DNA from: QHXW01 sp963768075 | Lineage (GTDB): Bacteria > Acidobacteriota > Terriglobia > Bryobacterales > Bryobacteraceae | DNA: 64,000 nt | Assembly (NCBI GenBank): GCA_963768075.1 | Contig: CAVYHD010000021.1 | Location: 62,001-126,000, forward strand | Direction of reading: 5' to 3' | Part shown: piece after piece, positions 55,872-64,000 of the stretch | How the letters are laid out: each line of letters starts with the position of its first letter | How positions within the stretch are numbered: the first letter of the stretch is position 1 | Program-made: the position numbers and the translations under genes | The notes under the pieces: model-generated | Seen by the model: only the letters and a program-made list of their open reading frames with translations | Databases searched by the model: none | Told to the model about the DNA's origin: nothing

Positions 55872-56960
55872 ATGACGGCATCCGGCCCGCTATCGCTCAT
55901 CGCCGAAGTCACTCATCGCTGCCCGCTCCACTGCGTCTATTGCTCGAACCCGCTCGAGATGCAGGCGCGGGACCGCGAGCTGCCCACCGAAACCTGGACA
56001 AAGGTATTCGCATCAGCCGCCGAGCTCGGCGTCCTTCAGTTGCACCTCACCGGGGGTGAGCCGCTGGCCCGTCCGGATTTGACCGCCCTCGTCGCCGCCG
56101 GCCGGCAGTCCAAACTCTACGTGAACCTGATCACTTCCGGCATCGGTCTCGACCGGGATCGCCTGACAGCCCTCGTGGACGCAGGCCTCGACCACATCCA
56201 GCTCAGTTTTCAGGATGCCGAGGAAGACGCTGCCAATGAAATTGCCGGCGCACGCGCCCACGCCCGCAAAGTCGCTCTGGCGCGCGAGATCAAGCGCCAC
56301 CGTCTCGCCTTCACGGTCAATCTGGTGGTGCACCGCCGGAATCTCGGCCGGCTGGAGGATATGATCGCGCTGTCGGAGGACTTGGCAGCGGATCGCCTGG
56401 AGATCGCCCATGTCCAGTACTACGGCTGGGCGCTTCGGAATCGCGATGCGCTGTTGCCGACGCGTGCGCAATGGGAGCAGTCTCTCGAAGTGATCAATGC
56501 GGCCCGCGAACGGCTGAAGGGAAGTATGCGCGTTGATTTCGTCGGCCCCGATTACTACGCTCGCTACCCCAAAGCCTGCATGGGCGGCTGGGGACGCAGC
56601 GTGATGCTGATCGATCCCGCCGGGCGCGCGCTGCCCTGCCACGCCGCGGGCGTGATTCCCGGTCTACAGTTCGACAATGTCCGGCAACGTGACTTGCGCT
56701 GGATCTGGGAACAATCCGAAGCGTTCCAGAAGTTCCGCGGCGAAGACTGGATGCCTGAGCCCTGCCGCAGCTGTGACCGCCGGGCTCAAGATTTCGGCGG
56801 GTGCCGTTGTCAGGCCATGTTACTCACGGGCGATGCCGCCGCGACCGACCCCGTGTGTACGCTTTCCCCCATGCACGGAATTGTGGAAGCGGCAGCCGCG
56901 CACGTGAACGGCAGTGCGCAGGCAGAGTGGATTTACCGCATCGATCCGCCGAACGCCTAG
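55872..56960 (+). CDS. pqqE: PqqE, radical SAM enzyme that cross-links Glu and Tyr of PqqA
   Basis: A 362-residue radical SAM-SPASM protein. The SAM cluster motif is EVTHRCPLHCVYCSNP (CxxxCxxC) near residue 15. LHLTGGEPLARPDL, FTVNLVVHRRNL and the C-terminal auxiliary-cluster cysteines in PCRSCDRRAQDFGGCRC follow. ATG 55872 is chosen because it gives the standard short lead MTASGPLSLIAEVTHRC; the frame is open further upstream only because it overlaps pqqD in another frame. It is last in the operon; no pqqF-like protease or quinoprotein dehydrogenase is seen in the window. Confidence 0.96.
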   Translation: MTASGPLSLIAEVTHRCPLHCVYCSNPLEMQARDRELPTETWTKVFASAAELGVLQLHLTGGEPLARPDLTALVAAGRQSKLYVNLITSGIGLDRDRLTALVDAGLDHIQLSFQDAEEDAANEIAGARAHARKVALAREIKRHRLAFTVNLVVHRRNLGRLEDMIALSEDLAADRLEIAHVQYYGWALRNRDALLPTRAQWEQSLEVINAARERLKGSMRVDFVGPDYYARYPKACMGGWGRSVMLIDPAGRALPCHAAGVIPGLQFDNVRQRDLRWIWEQSEAFQKFRGEDWMPEPCRSCDRRAQDFGGCRCQAMLLTGDAAATDPVCTLSPMHGIVEAAAAHVNGSAQAEWIYRIDPPNA

Positions 56961-57000
56961 CGATCGCATACACCGTGCGCGTATGAATTCCACTCTTGTG

Positions 57001-57381
57001 TTAGAAGGAGGCCACTGTAAACCTACGACTCTGCGGCCGCAGTGCCCACGAAGCCATACCCAAAGCAGCTAAGACGAGGGGCCAACTGGCGTCCATCAAC
57101 GTATTGCCGCTCGCTATGTGCGATGCAGCCGCGCCGGTCGTTTCGAAGAAGACACCAGCATACGCCCACTCCTTGAGTCTCGGAAAACCTGGCACAAGCC
57201 AGGCGATGACTGCAAGCAGCTTCCAGAATCCTAGTATCGTGAGAACATACGTTGGGTAACCAAGCTGGGTGACGAGCTGGACCACATCGGGTCGATGGGT
57301 TAGGTCCCACACCGCACCAACCAGAAGTTCGGCCGCGGCGGTAACGGTCAGGACCCAGTAACAGATCAGTTTCAGCTTCAT
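57001..57381 (-). CDS. DoxX-like membrane protein
   Basis: A 126-residue protein with four membrane helices of the DoxX-like type (TVTAAAELLVGAVWDL, YVLTILGFWKLLAVIAWLV, and a C-terminal ASWPLVLAALGMASWAL). Members are found next to many redox genes, but this small type has no defined role. It starts 4 bases after the DUF58 gene stop on the same strand and is convergent with pqqE. Confidence 0.82.
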   Translation of the reverse strand: MKLKLICYWVLTVTAAAELLVGAVWDLTHRPDVVQLVTQLGYPTYVLTILGFWKLLAVIAWLVPGFPRLKEWAYAGVFFETTGAAASHIASGNTLMDASWPLVLAALGMASWALRPQSRRFTVASF

Positions 57382-57385
57382 GCTT

Positions 57386-58556
57386 CTAGCGCTCCGTGCG
57401 CAACCCCGCGCTGTCGAAAGCTTCCGGACCGAACAGATGCGCCGGCGCCCACCCAGCGTCTCGAAACCGGTTGGGCGACGCGCTCAGCACAATTTGAAAA
57501 CTTGATTCGTCCGCAGGCTCCTCCGGTAGCCTTCCCCGCTTGAGGGAAGACCAGCGCCAGGTACTTGAGTATTGCGTATACGTCGCCTTCTTCCGGAACG
57601 CGAATGTCGAATTGCTGCGACCGAAAGCGGATGCCCGCGCCCATCTGCCAGAGGCTCCAGGCGAGAAACGAACAACATTCAATGGCGTACTCGAACCATC
57701 CCTCGAGATGCGGTGGAACGTCGCGGTCCAGAAATACCTCCACCGCGCGTTCCTGTTCTCGCGCGAATTCGCGGACCTGCAGATCCCCGGTGTGGGCCGA
57801 GGCCTTCCAATCGAGATGCCGCGCGCTCTCGAAGGCCTCGTATGGGCGGATGCGGTAGAAGTCGCGGCCCAGACCCACCGTGTGCGCCTCAATCTCGCCC
57901 ACAATCGCTGAAAGCAGCTCCGGGAAGCCGGGCCGCGGTTCGATCGACGGATACACCACCACCTCGCGGCGCAGCGTGACGCGCGCGATTTTGTCAAGAA
58001 AGCCGAAGGGAAATCGCGTAGCGAATACGAAGCTGTTCTGGCGCTGCGTGCCCCGGCGATCGAATTGGAGATCCACGTTCTCTTCGAGCAGTGCGCCGCC
58101 GGGAATCACGGGATAGTAAACCGGCGCGGTGAGAATAGCGCGCTGCTCGGGCGACCGCCCGGTCATTGCCGTCGAACGCTCCGGCACCCCGGTCACCTGG
58201 ATGGAAAACGACGGCATCCACACTTTGAGGTTGCGCACATAGAGCTTCGCGCGTGCGGCGCGCCCGGCCGAGATGTGCTCGGGCAGCACCAGGTCCAACT
58301 CCAGGCCTGCCAGACACAGCCGGCTGATGAAACCCGAAACCAACATCGTGGAAATCATGGTCGCGAGAATCAGGAATAGCAGGTTGTTGGCGGAAATAAT
58401 GGCGGACGCCGCCACCAGCACTACCGCCAGCAGAAACAGCAGACCTCCGCGCGTGATCCGGTAGCGGATGCGGCGGCGCATCGCGGTACGAAGCTTTTGC
58501 CAGCGGCTGGGCATGCAAACGGAGAGAGAAACCACTCCTCCCTTCTGTTGTGTCAC
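57386..58556 (-). CDS. DUF58-domain membrane protein (one frameshift near the C terminus)
   Basis: About 389 residues. An N-terminal basic stretch and two adjacent membrane helices (LLFLLAVVLVAASAIISANN, LLFLILATMISTMLV) are followed by a beta-rich domain and the DUF58 core around residues 220-290 (RIRPYEAFESARHLDWKASA). DUF58 proteins usually accompany MoxR ATPases, but none is present here. One extra base near 57540 shifts the frame; after correction the tail reads KRGRLPEEPADES and ends FDSAGLRTER at 57386. Without correction the frame would run to 57378 with a non-conserved tail. Confidence 0.83.
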
Positions 58557-58626
58557 AAACGCACGGGCCTGTCGAGTGCGCCCCGGCCGGCCCGGCCTGC
58601 ACCCGCGTTGTAAGATCTATGGATCG

Positions 58627-60030
58627 ATGAAAATGGCCGCCGCAATTCTGCTCTTGGTGTGCAGCTTCGTGGCCGGGCTGGCATCGGCACAGCCGCTCAA
58701 TGAAACTTACCGCGCCACCGCCGGCAAGATCATCGACGCCGCACTCGAAGACACCGCGGGGTACGAAAAGCTTACCTACTTAGGTGACCGGATCGGCAAT
58801 CGGCTCAGCGGATCACCCGCGCTTGACCGCGCCATCCGGTGGGCCGCGGAGCAGATGAAGAAGGACGGCCTGGAGAATGTGATCACCCTCCCTGTCAAGG
58901 TTCCGCACTGGGTACGCGGGCAGGAAAGCGCCTCGATCATTAAGCCGGTCGAAAAACCGCTGCACGTGCTGGGCCTGGGCGGCAGCGTTGCCACGCCGGC
59001 AGCAGGCATCACTGCCGAGGTCCTCGTAGTCCACAATTTTAGCGATCTGGAGAGCCATTCGCCCGCCGCCGTGGCAGGCAAAATCGTGCTGTACAACGCG
59101 GCCTTCGTGAATTACTCCGAAACCGTGCAGTATCGCGCTGGAGGCGCTTCGCGCGCCGCCAAACTGGGCGCGGTGGCGGCGCTCGTTCGTTCCGTGACGC
59201 CGCTCAGTTTGCAGGTCCCGCACACCGGCGGTATGGACTATGCCAAGGGCGCGCCCCGAATCCCCACAGCCGCCGTCTCGGTGGAGGACGCGATGCTGAT
59301 TGAGCGGCTGGTGGATGCCGGCAATCGCGTAGTGGTTCACTTGGCAATGGAAGCGAAAATGCTTCCCGATGCGGATTCCGCCGACGTAATCGGCGAGATT
59401 CCCGGCAGCGAAAAGCCGGAGGAAATCGTCGTCATCGGAGGCCACATCGATTCCTGGGACGTCGGCCAGGGTGCGCAGGATGATGGCTCCGGCTGTATCG
59501 CGGCGCTCGAAGCGGCGGCCTTGATCCGCAAGCTTGGATTGAAGCCCCGGCGCACCATTCGCGTGGTCTTCTGGACCAATGAGGAAAACGGGTTGGCGGG
59601 AGCGAATGCCTATCGGGCCTGGATCGGATCGAAGCTCTCGAATCACGTGGCGGCCATTGAGATGGATAGCGGCGCCGAAAAACCCACTGGCTTCGGATTA
59701 GCTGGTCCGCCGCACCGCGAGAGCGATTCCTTAACGCAGCCGCCCCTCTCACGTCTACGTCAAATCGGCAAACTGTTGGACGGCATTGGCGCGGGCGAGA
59801 TCCGGAGCGGCGGAGGCGAGGCCGATATCGGACCGTTGACCCGCGAAGGCGTCCTCAGCCTCGGTATGGAAACCGTCGGGACGCATTATTTCGACTGGCA
59901 TCACAGCGACGCAGACACCGTGGATAAAGTTCAGCCTGAGGACTTTCGCCTGAATATTGCTGCCATGGCCGTGATGAGTTATGTGCTGGCCGACATGCCC
60001 GATCGCCCGCTAGGGCCCGCGGGGGATTAG
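58627..60030 (+). CDS. secreted M28-family zinc peptidase
   Basis: A 467-residue aminopeptidase-like enzyme. The ATG at 58627 gives a signal peptide (AAAILLLVCSFVAGLASAQ); the frame upstream to 58468 is not conserved. A protease-associated insert (VVHNFSDLESHSPAAVAGKI) precedes the metallopeptidase domain: VVIGGHIDSWDVGQGAQDDG with the first His and bridging Asp, VVFWTNEENGLAGA with the catalytic Glu, EMDSGAEKPTGFGL, and a late HYFDWHHSDADT supplying the last His. Probably periplasmic or extracellular. Confidence 0.92.
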   Translation: MKMAAAILLLVCSFVAGLASAQPLNETYRATAGKIIDAALEDTAGYEKLTYLGDRIGNRLSGSPALDRAIRWAAEQMKKDGLENVITLPVKVPHWVRGQESASIIKPVEKPLHVLGLGGSVATPAAGITAEVLVVHNFSDLESHSPAAVAGKIVLYNAAFVNYSETVQYRAGGASRAAKLGAVAALVRSVTPLSLQVPHTGGMDYAKGAPRIPTAAVSVEDAMLIERLVDAGNRVVVHLAMEAKMLPDADSADVIGEIPGSEKPEEIVVIGGHIDSWDVGQGAQDDGSGCIAALEAAALIRKLGLKPRRTIRVVFWTNEENGLAGANAYRAWIGSKLSNHVAAIEMDSGAEKPTGFGLAGPPHRESDSLTQPPLSRLRQIGKLLDGIGAGEIRSGGGEADIGPLTREGVLSLGMETVGTHYFDWHHSDADTVDKVQPEDFRLNIAAMAVMSYVLADMPDRPLGPAGD

Positions 60031-60054
60031 CCTGGCGGCCGTTACTCCTCTCTT

Positions 60055-60954
60055 CTACTCTTTGTTTAGAGCCGCTGTGCCAAGCAGCCCGCCCAGGCCC
60101 ATGGTTTCCACCGCCGATGACGGCACAATCACCATCGCCCCCTTCTCCTTAATCGCTTCGTACAGCATGTTCATCGCGCGCAGGTGCAGCGCTATCGGAT
60201 TATCTTTGTAAACCTCCGCCGCCTGCGAAAACTTCTCCGAAATCTCCGTCTCGGCCGTGCCCAGAATGATACGCGCCTGCCGCTCCCGCTCCGCCTGCGC
60301 TTGCCGTGACATGGCGTCCTCGAGAGTAGCGGGGATCTGCACATCCCGGATCTCGACCGATTGGACCGTGATCCCCCACGGGTTGGTCTTCTCGTCCAGG
60401 ATCCGCTGTAGCTCATGCCCAAGCAGCTCGCGCTCGGCCACCATCTGACTCAGCTCATGGCGTCCGATCGATTCACGTAGCGCCGTCTGCGCGCTCATGC
60501 CGATTGCATTCTCGAAATCCTGCACCTCCAGAATGCACTTCTCCGGGTTCCACACCATCCAGAAAATGATCGCGTCCACGCTGACCGGCACCGTGTCGCG
60601 GGTCAGAGTCGACTCAGCGCTGACGCTTACCACTCGCACACGCTGGTCCACGAACCGGCTGAGCGAGTCGACCACGGGAGTAATGAGGAACATCCCTGGT
60701 CCGCGCAGCCCGATGTAGCGCCCGAACCGCAGTACCGCAACTTTCTCCCACTGGTTCGCAACCTGAATTGCGAACAGGAAGTAGAAGCCCAACAGAGTGC
60801 CGGCAATGGCCGGAGCCGGATGGTTCAAGGGAATCGCCGTGACCAGGCCCATGGCCAGGCACAAGAAGAAAACGAACAGGGCGGGACCGTTCGCCGACAG
60901 GTCCCGTGACCCTTCCCCGCCCGCGCGCCGCTTTAGCAAGTTCAGTACGCTCAT
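60055..60954 (-). CDS. slipin / SPFH-domain (stomatin-like) membrane protein
   Basis: A 299-residue stomatin homologue that would form ring-like membrane scaffolds and often controls membrane proteases. Two N-terminal helices (LFVFFLCLAMGLVTAIPLN and the following) anchor it. The SPFH domain shows WEKVAVLRFGRYIGLRGPGM, RVRVVSVSAESTLTRDTVPV, MSAQTALRESIGRHELSQ and VQSVEIRDVQIPATLEDAMS. A helical coiled-coil tail follows. No NfeD-type protease gene is next to it. It lies 4 bp downstream of a GntR-type regulator, which probably controls it. Confidence 0.92.
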   Translation of the reverse strand: MSVLNLLKRRAGGEGSRDLSANGPALFVFFLCLAMGLVTAIPLNHPAPAIAGTLLGFYFLFAIQVANQWEKVAVLRFGRYIGLRGPGMFLITPVVDSLSRFVDQRVRVVSVSAESTLTRDTVPVSVDAIIFWMVWNPEKCILEVQDFENAIGMSAQTALRESIGRHELSQMVAERELLGHELQRILDEKTNPWGITVQSVEIRDVQIPATLEDAMSRQAQAERERQARIILGTAETEISEKFSQAAEVYKDNPIALHLRAMNMLYEAIKEKGAMVIVPSSAVETMGLGGLLGTAALNKE

Positions 60955-60958
60955 AGAA

Positions 60959-61378
60959 TCAATCCCTCTCCTTCTGTTGTTCCGCCAACAAATCTCTCAG
61001 CCGTTCCAATACCTGTTGCGCCGTAAATCCTTCAGCTCCCGCCCGCGCAATTGACTCGCTCACAATGCCATCCAGCTTGCGCCGGCGCTCTTCGCCGTCC
61101 GGCTCCACCTTTCGCGCGCTGACGAACGTCCCCGACCCCTGATGTGTGTCCAGAAACCCGCGGATCTCGAGTTCCCGGTACGCCCGGATCACCGTGTTCG
61201 GATTGATCGAGAGGTCCACCGCGAGCTGCCGCACCGTAGGAAGCTGATCGCCGTTCACGAGCCTTCCCGACGCCAGGCTCGCCAATACCTGATCGATAAT
61301 CTGCCGATAGACCGGAACCCCCGAGCGCAAGTCGAGCTGGAGGCGAATAGGCGTGCCGAGCTGAACTGTGTTCCTCAT
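60959..61378 (-). CDS. GntR-family transcriptional regulator (YtrA type)
   Basis: A 139-residue regulator with an N-terminal winged helix and a short helical dimerisation tail, the layout of the YtrA subfamily. The DNA-binding part reads VPVYRQIIDQVLASLASGRL, GDQLPTVRQLAVDLSINPNTVIRAYRELE (recognition helix NTVIRAY) and GSGTFVSARK. The tail has FTAQQVLERLRDLL. A palindrome 13 bases upstream of the ATG is a likely autoregulatory site. It is first in an operon with the slipin gene. No Shine-Dalgarno sequence is evident, so translation may be leaderless. Confidence 0.93.
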   Translation of the reverse strand: MRNTVQLGTPIRLQLDLRSGVPVYRQIIDQVLASLASGRLVNGDQLPTVRQLAVDLSINPNTVIRAYRELEIRGFLDTHQGSGTFVSARKVEPDGEERRRKLDGIVSESIARAGAEGFTAQQVLERLRDLLAEQQKERD

Positions 61379-61390
61379 TTGAATGAATAA

Positions 61391-61410
61391 TGTACTGTTT
61401 TATTAGTACA
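61391..61410. promoter_or_regulatory. candidate GntR operator
   Basis: TGTACT (61391-61396), 8-base AT-rich spacer, AGTACA (61405-61410): a perfect inverted repeat 13 bases before the GntR start codon. TACATT on the minus strand overlaps it as a possible -10 box, so binding would block transcription. Confidence 0.6.
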
Positions 61411-61504
61411 ATCAACAACTTTGTTGCCATTATTCTGTAAGTCATTGCATCGGCGCGTAATATCGCTTAGTACCGGTCCCGCACCGCGCAAGCTACAATT
61501 TGCT

Positions 61505-63040
61505 TTGGCCTCCGATTTTGACCTGCTCAGCCCGCTCAAGCGCTACTGGGGGTATGACGGGTTCCGGCCGCTGCAAGAGCGCATCGTCCGCAGCCTGCTC
61601 GATGGCCACGACATCGCCGTGGTCATGCCGACGGGCGGCGGGAAATCGCTGTGCTATCAGCTCCCGGCTGTGGTGATGGGCCGCACCGTGGTGGTGGTTT
61701 CGCCGCTTATCTCGCTCATGCAGGACCAGGCCGCGCAGCTCGATCAGATGGGCATCCCCGCGGCGGTGCTGAACAGCTCGATTGGCACTACCGAGCAGAA
61801 TCAGGTGATTCGACGCGCGATCGGCGGCGCTTACCGGCTGCTGTATCTCTCACCGGAGCGCCTGGCCCGGCCGGATACCGTTGAGTGGCTTTCTCGAGTT
61901 CCCATCGCTTTTTTCGCCATCGATGAGGCGCATTGTATTTCTGAATGGGGCCACGAGTTCCGCCCGGATTACCGGCACCTCAGCGCGTTGCGCGAACATT
62001 TCCCAGGCCAGCCGATCGCCGCCTTCACCGCCAGCGCCACGCGCCGCGTGCGGCACGACATCCTGGCGCAACTCCGTCTGCGCGAGCCGGACCGGTATAT
62101 TGCGAGCTTCTACCGTCCGAATCTGCGTTACCTGGTGCGGCAGTGCGATGCGCCCACGCAACTCCGCCTGATGGTTTCCGCGCTGCGCGCTCACGCGGGT
62201 GAGAATGCGATTGTCTACGCTCCCACCGTGGCCAGAGTCGGTGAGACGGTGCATTTTCTGAAGCAGCAAGGCATCCGTGCAATTGGCTATCACGGAAAAA
62301 TGGAAGCCGCCGACCGCCAGCGGAACCAGGAATCCTGGATGTCCGATGAAATCCGCGTGCTTGTCGGTACGCTCGCCTTCGGTCTGGGAATCAACAAGCC
62401 CGCGGTGCGCGCAGTCGTCCATCTGGCGCTGCCGAAATCTATCGAACAGTACTACCAGGAGGCCGGGCGTGCCGGCCGCGACGGGCTTCCAGCCGACTGC
62501 GCTTTGCTCTGGCAGAAGAAGGATGTGGGCTTGCTGGCGTATTTCATCGATGCCTTGAACGACCCCGCCGAGAAAGACCGCGCCTGGGAGCGCTATCACG
62601 CCATGCGCCGCTTTGCCGAGGCCGCTCAATGCCGTCACCGCCAGATCTGCACGCACTTCGGTGAGACACCCAAATGGAACACATGCAGCATGTGCGATGT
62701 CTGCGCTCCCGCGCCCGCGTGGATCGCCGCACGGGCCGAGCCGGAGACCCGCCGCCGCAAGCGCAGCCGCGCCACCGTGGAAGCCGCCGCTCCGCCGGCT
62801 TCGAAGCCGCGCGCGCCCGGTCTGGCCGATCACATGCGCGAGTGGCGGCGCACCGTGGCCAAAGGCAAAGGTGTACCCGCGTACGTCATCCTGCACGACA
62901 GCACGCTCGAAGAGATCTGCCTCCGGCGCCCCTCGACGATTGGCGAATTACTCGAAATCTCCGGCATCGGCGCGCGCAAAGCGGAATTTTACGGCCGCGA
63001 GATCCTCTCACTGCTCGCGGCATTCGCCGGCGCGCGGTAG
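61505..63040 (+). CDS. recQ: ATP-dependent DNA helicase RecQ
   Basis: A 511-residue 3'-5' helicase. The TTG at 61505 gives LASDFDLLSPLKRYWGYDGF, the usual start; the frame extends to 61421 without conservation. Motifs are FRPLQERIVRSLLDG (motif 0), VVMPTGGGKSLCYQLPA (Walker A), FAIDEAHCISEWGHEFRPDY (DEAH), TASATRRVRHDI, and QEAGRAGRDG (motif VI). The zinc site has CRHRQICTHFGE and CSMCDVC. A basic Pro/Ala linker leads to an HRDC domain (YVILHDSTLEEICLRRP). The full winged-helix region seems reduced, making it shorter than E. coli RecQ. Confidence 0.94.
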   Translation: MASDFDLLSPLKRYWGYDGFRPLQERIVRSLLDGHDIAVVMPTGGGKSLCYQLPAVVMGRTVVVVSPLISLMQDQAAQLDQMGIPAAVLNSSIGTTEQNQVIRRAIGGAYRLLYLSPERLARPDTVEWLSRVPIAFFAIDEAHCISEWGHEFRPDYRHLSALREHFPGQPIAAFTASATRRVRHDILAQLRLREPDRYIASFYRPNLRYLVRQCDAPTQLRLMVSALRAHAGENAIVYAPTVARVGETVHFLKQQGIRAIGYHGKMEAADRQRNQESWMSDEIRVLVGTLAFGLGINKPAVRAVVHLALPKSIEQYYQEAGRAGRDGLPADCALLWQKKDVGLLAYFIDALNDPAEKDRAWERYHAMRRFAEAAQCRHRQICTHFGETPKWNTCSMCDVCAPAPAWIAARAEPETRRRKRSRATVEAAAPPASKPRAPGLADHMREWRRTVAKGKGVPAYVILHDSTLEEICLRRPSTIGELLEISGIGARKAEFYGREILSLLAAFAGAR

Positions 63041-63113
63041 TATATATCCGCCTGATCTGCGAATCGCCGAATTTCACGATCCTTCGCCTCTTGCCGCTAA
63101 ACTGGTAGCTGCT

Positions 63114-63728
63114 ATGGACACGCAGGCGCACTGGGAACGAGTCTACGGCACCAAAGCGCCCACTGAAGTGAGTTGGTTTCGGCCCCATCTCGAAACTTCA
63201 CTTGCGCTGATCAAACGTGTGGCGGGAGAGCCTTGCGCCTCGATCATCGACGTGGGCGGTGGTCAATCCACGCTGGTTGACGATTTGATTGCGTGTGGAT
63301 ACCTCAACGTGACGGTGATGGATATAGCCCAGACCGCCATCGAACACACGAAAGAGCGCTTGGGCCCTGCTTCGCAGTTGGCCACTTGGCTGGTCGACGA
63401 TGTCACCCAGGCGAACCTGCCCACCCGGTTCTACGACGTGTGGCACGATCGGGCGGTGTTTCACTTCCTCACGGAACGCTCGCAGCGTATCGCGTATGTT
63501 CGTCAGGTTTCATCAGCGGTCAAGCCTGGTGGTCACGTCATTATCGGCACGTTCGGCCCAGAGGGGCCTGACAAATGCAGCGGTCTTGATGTCATGCGGT
63601 ATGATGCCGGTTCGCTGCACGGAGAGTTTGGCCCGCGTTTTCATCTAATCGAGAGCTCAAAGGAATTGCACCGCACGCCTTTCGGAACTACTCAACAGTT
63701 TCTCTACTGCTACTGCGTCCTGTTATGA
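63114..63728 (+). CDS. class I SAM-dependent methyltransferase
   Basis: A 204-residue methyltransferase. The N terminus (HWERVYGTKAPTEVSWFRPH) is typical of a small-molecule methyltransferase type often annotated as thiopurine- or TehB-like. SAM-binding motif I is SIIDVGGGQSTLVDDL, with VTVMDIAQTAIEHTKERL for the acidic loop and DVWHDRAVFHFLTE for motif post-II. The substrate is unknown. It lies 73 bp after recQ on the same strand. Confidence 0.88.
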   Translation: MDTQAHWERVYGTKAPTEVSWFRPHLETSLALIKRVAGEPCASIIDVGGGQSTLVDDLIACGYLNVTVMDIAQTAIEHTKERLGPASQLATWLVDDVTQANLPTRFYDVWHDRAVFHFLTERSQRIAYVRQVSSAVKPGGHVIIGTFGPEGPDKCSGLDVMRYDAGSLHGEFGPRFHLIESSKELHRTPFGTTQQFLYCYCVLL

Positions 63729-63847
63729 AAACGCGCCTTCCAATGCTGGTTATTACTCTTTAGTGGCGGGACGGCGCGCCACTTAGGATCTGCCCGTTCA
63801 TTAAGCAAGCCGTTGAAGGCACACACGAGGAGGCCGATCTCCCCGGG

Positions 63848-63864
63848 CCCGCGACATTCGCGGG
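63848..63864. repeat. GC-rich hairpin before the last gene
   Basis: CCCGCGA-CAT-TCGCGGG is a perfect 7-bp stem with a 3-base loop, 19 bases upstream of the ATG at 63884. No T-run follows, so it is not a standard terminator; it may lie in the 5' untranslated region. The rest of 63729-63847 shows nothing recognisable. Confidence 0.4.
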
Positions 63865-63883
63865 CGCGCGGTAAAATAAGTTC

Positions 63884-64000
63884 ATGCTCGCCGCACGGAT
63901 CGCCGTGCTGGCCCTCGCCATGATGGCCGTGGCCCGGGCGCAGGTATTCTCGGATCTCACCACTCCTTTGCCACTCCCCCGGGGAAGCACGCTCGTCGTC
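63884..64000 (+). CDS. start of a secreted protein, cut by the window edge
   Basis: The frame opens at ATG 63884 and is open to the window end (39 residues). The start MLAARIAVLALAMMAVARAQ is a signal peptide with a likely cleavage after ARA. The mature start VFSDLTTPLPLPRGSTLVV gives no family. A TAAAAT at 63872-63877 could be a -10 box for a nearly leaderless transcript. It is too short for assignment. Confidence 0.6.
   Translation, partial: MLAARIAVLALAMMAVARAQVFSDLTTPLPLPRGSTLVV

Noticed and set aside
63019..63886. Near-repeat CATTCGC-x-GGCGCGCGGTA at about 63019 and 63856
   Set aside because: Only about 19 bases match, in very GC-rich sequence; the first copy is inside the recQ coding end. 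Probably chance.
63760..63990. Minus-strand frame at the right edge
   Set aside because: It lies opposite a clear signal-peptide start on the plus strand and has no recognisable features.

Overview
The window is a high-GC, gene-dense stretch of a bacterial chromosome. It is most likely from the phylum Acidobacteriota, of the Solibacter/Bryobacter kind. That is an inference from gene content: HpnI and HpnJ hopanoid genes, a pqqABCDE cluster, a regulator joining an Acidobacteria-type N-terminal domain to a FlgO domain, several small coiled-coil proteins with basic tails, and many hybrid sensor kinases. No rRNA gene or other decisive marker is present.

Layout. 1-7.2 kb (minus strand): an RND efflux pump with its truncated adaptor, tRNA-Ala(CGC), tatC, tatA/B and hpt. 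7.2-12.3 kb (plus): a complete set of type III-A CRISPR effector genes, csm1 to csm5, without a visible array, cas6, cas1/cas2 or csm6; its Cas10 lacks the HD nuclease domain and the zinc finger. 12.3-18.3 kb: msrA, a UBP zinc-finger protein, a degenerate GGDEF protein, purN/purM, dtd, acpS, a CDP-alcohol phosphatidyltransferase and greA. 18.4-22.5 kb (minus): a hopanoid lipid operon of a LolA-like protein, hpnJ, two 4-TM SMR/ArnE-ArnF-like proteins and hpnI. 22.7-26.3 kb: glpK, a hypothetical gene and a Tat-exported amidohydrolase. 26.3-36.05 kb: a signalling island with three large sensor kinases, a receiver protein, a REC-HD-GYP protein and a FlgO-domain regulator. 36.1-43.75 kb: five metabolic genes (UDP-glucuronate decarboxylase type, Fe-S oxidoreductase, adenosine deaminase, glgB, phytoene-dehydrogenase-like), all crossed by many single-base frameshifts. 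43.75-51.3 kb: an NtrC-type two-component pair, ribosomal protein S1, cyclophilin, a secreted protein and a circularly permuted ATP-grasp protein. 51.6-57 kb: a Ser/Thr kinase and ECF sigma factor pair divergent from pqqABCDE. 57-64 kb: DoxX-like, DUF58, M28 peptidase, SPFH protein with a GntR regulator, recQ, a methyltransferase and the start of a secreted protein.

Sequence quality matters here. Dense single-base indels in 8.8-10.0 kb and 36.2-43.7 kb, plus isolated ones in purN, dtd, greA, the phosphatidyltransferase, a DUF58 gene and a small basic-protein gene, break frames while the protein sequence stays conserved across them. I read these as sequence or assembly errors rather than decay, and annotated whole genes across the breaks.

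The most notable items are the compact HD-less Cas10 effector module, a Csm2 with an Arg/Asp/Gly-rich tail, a 21-bp divergent promoter at glpK with back-to-back TATAAT boxes, paired palindromes in a sensor-kinase promoter region, and a three-copy family of small basic proteins.
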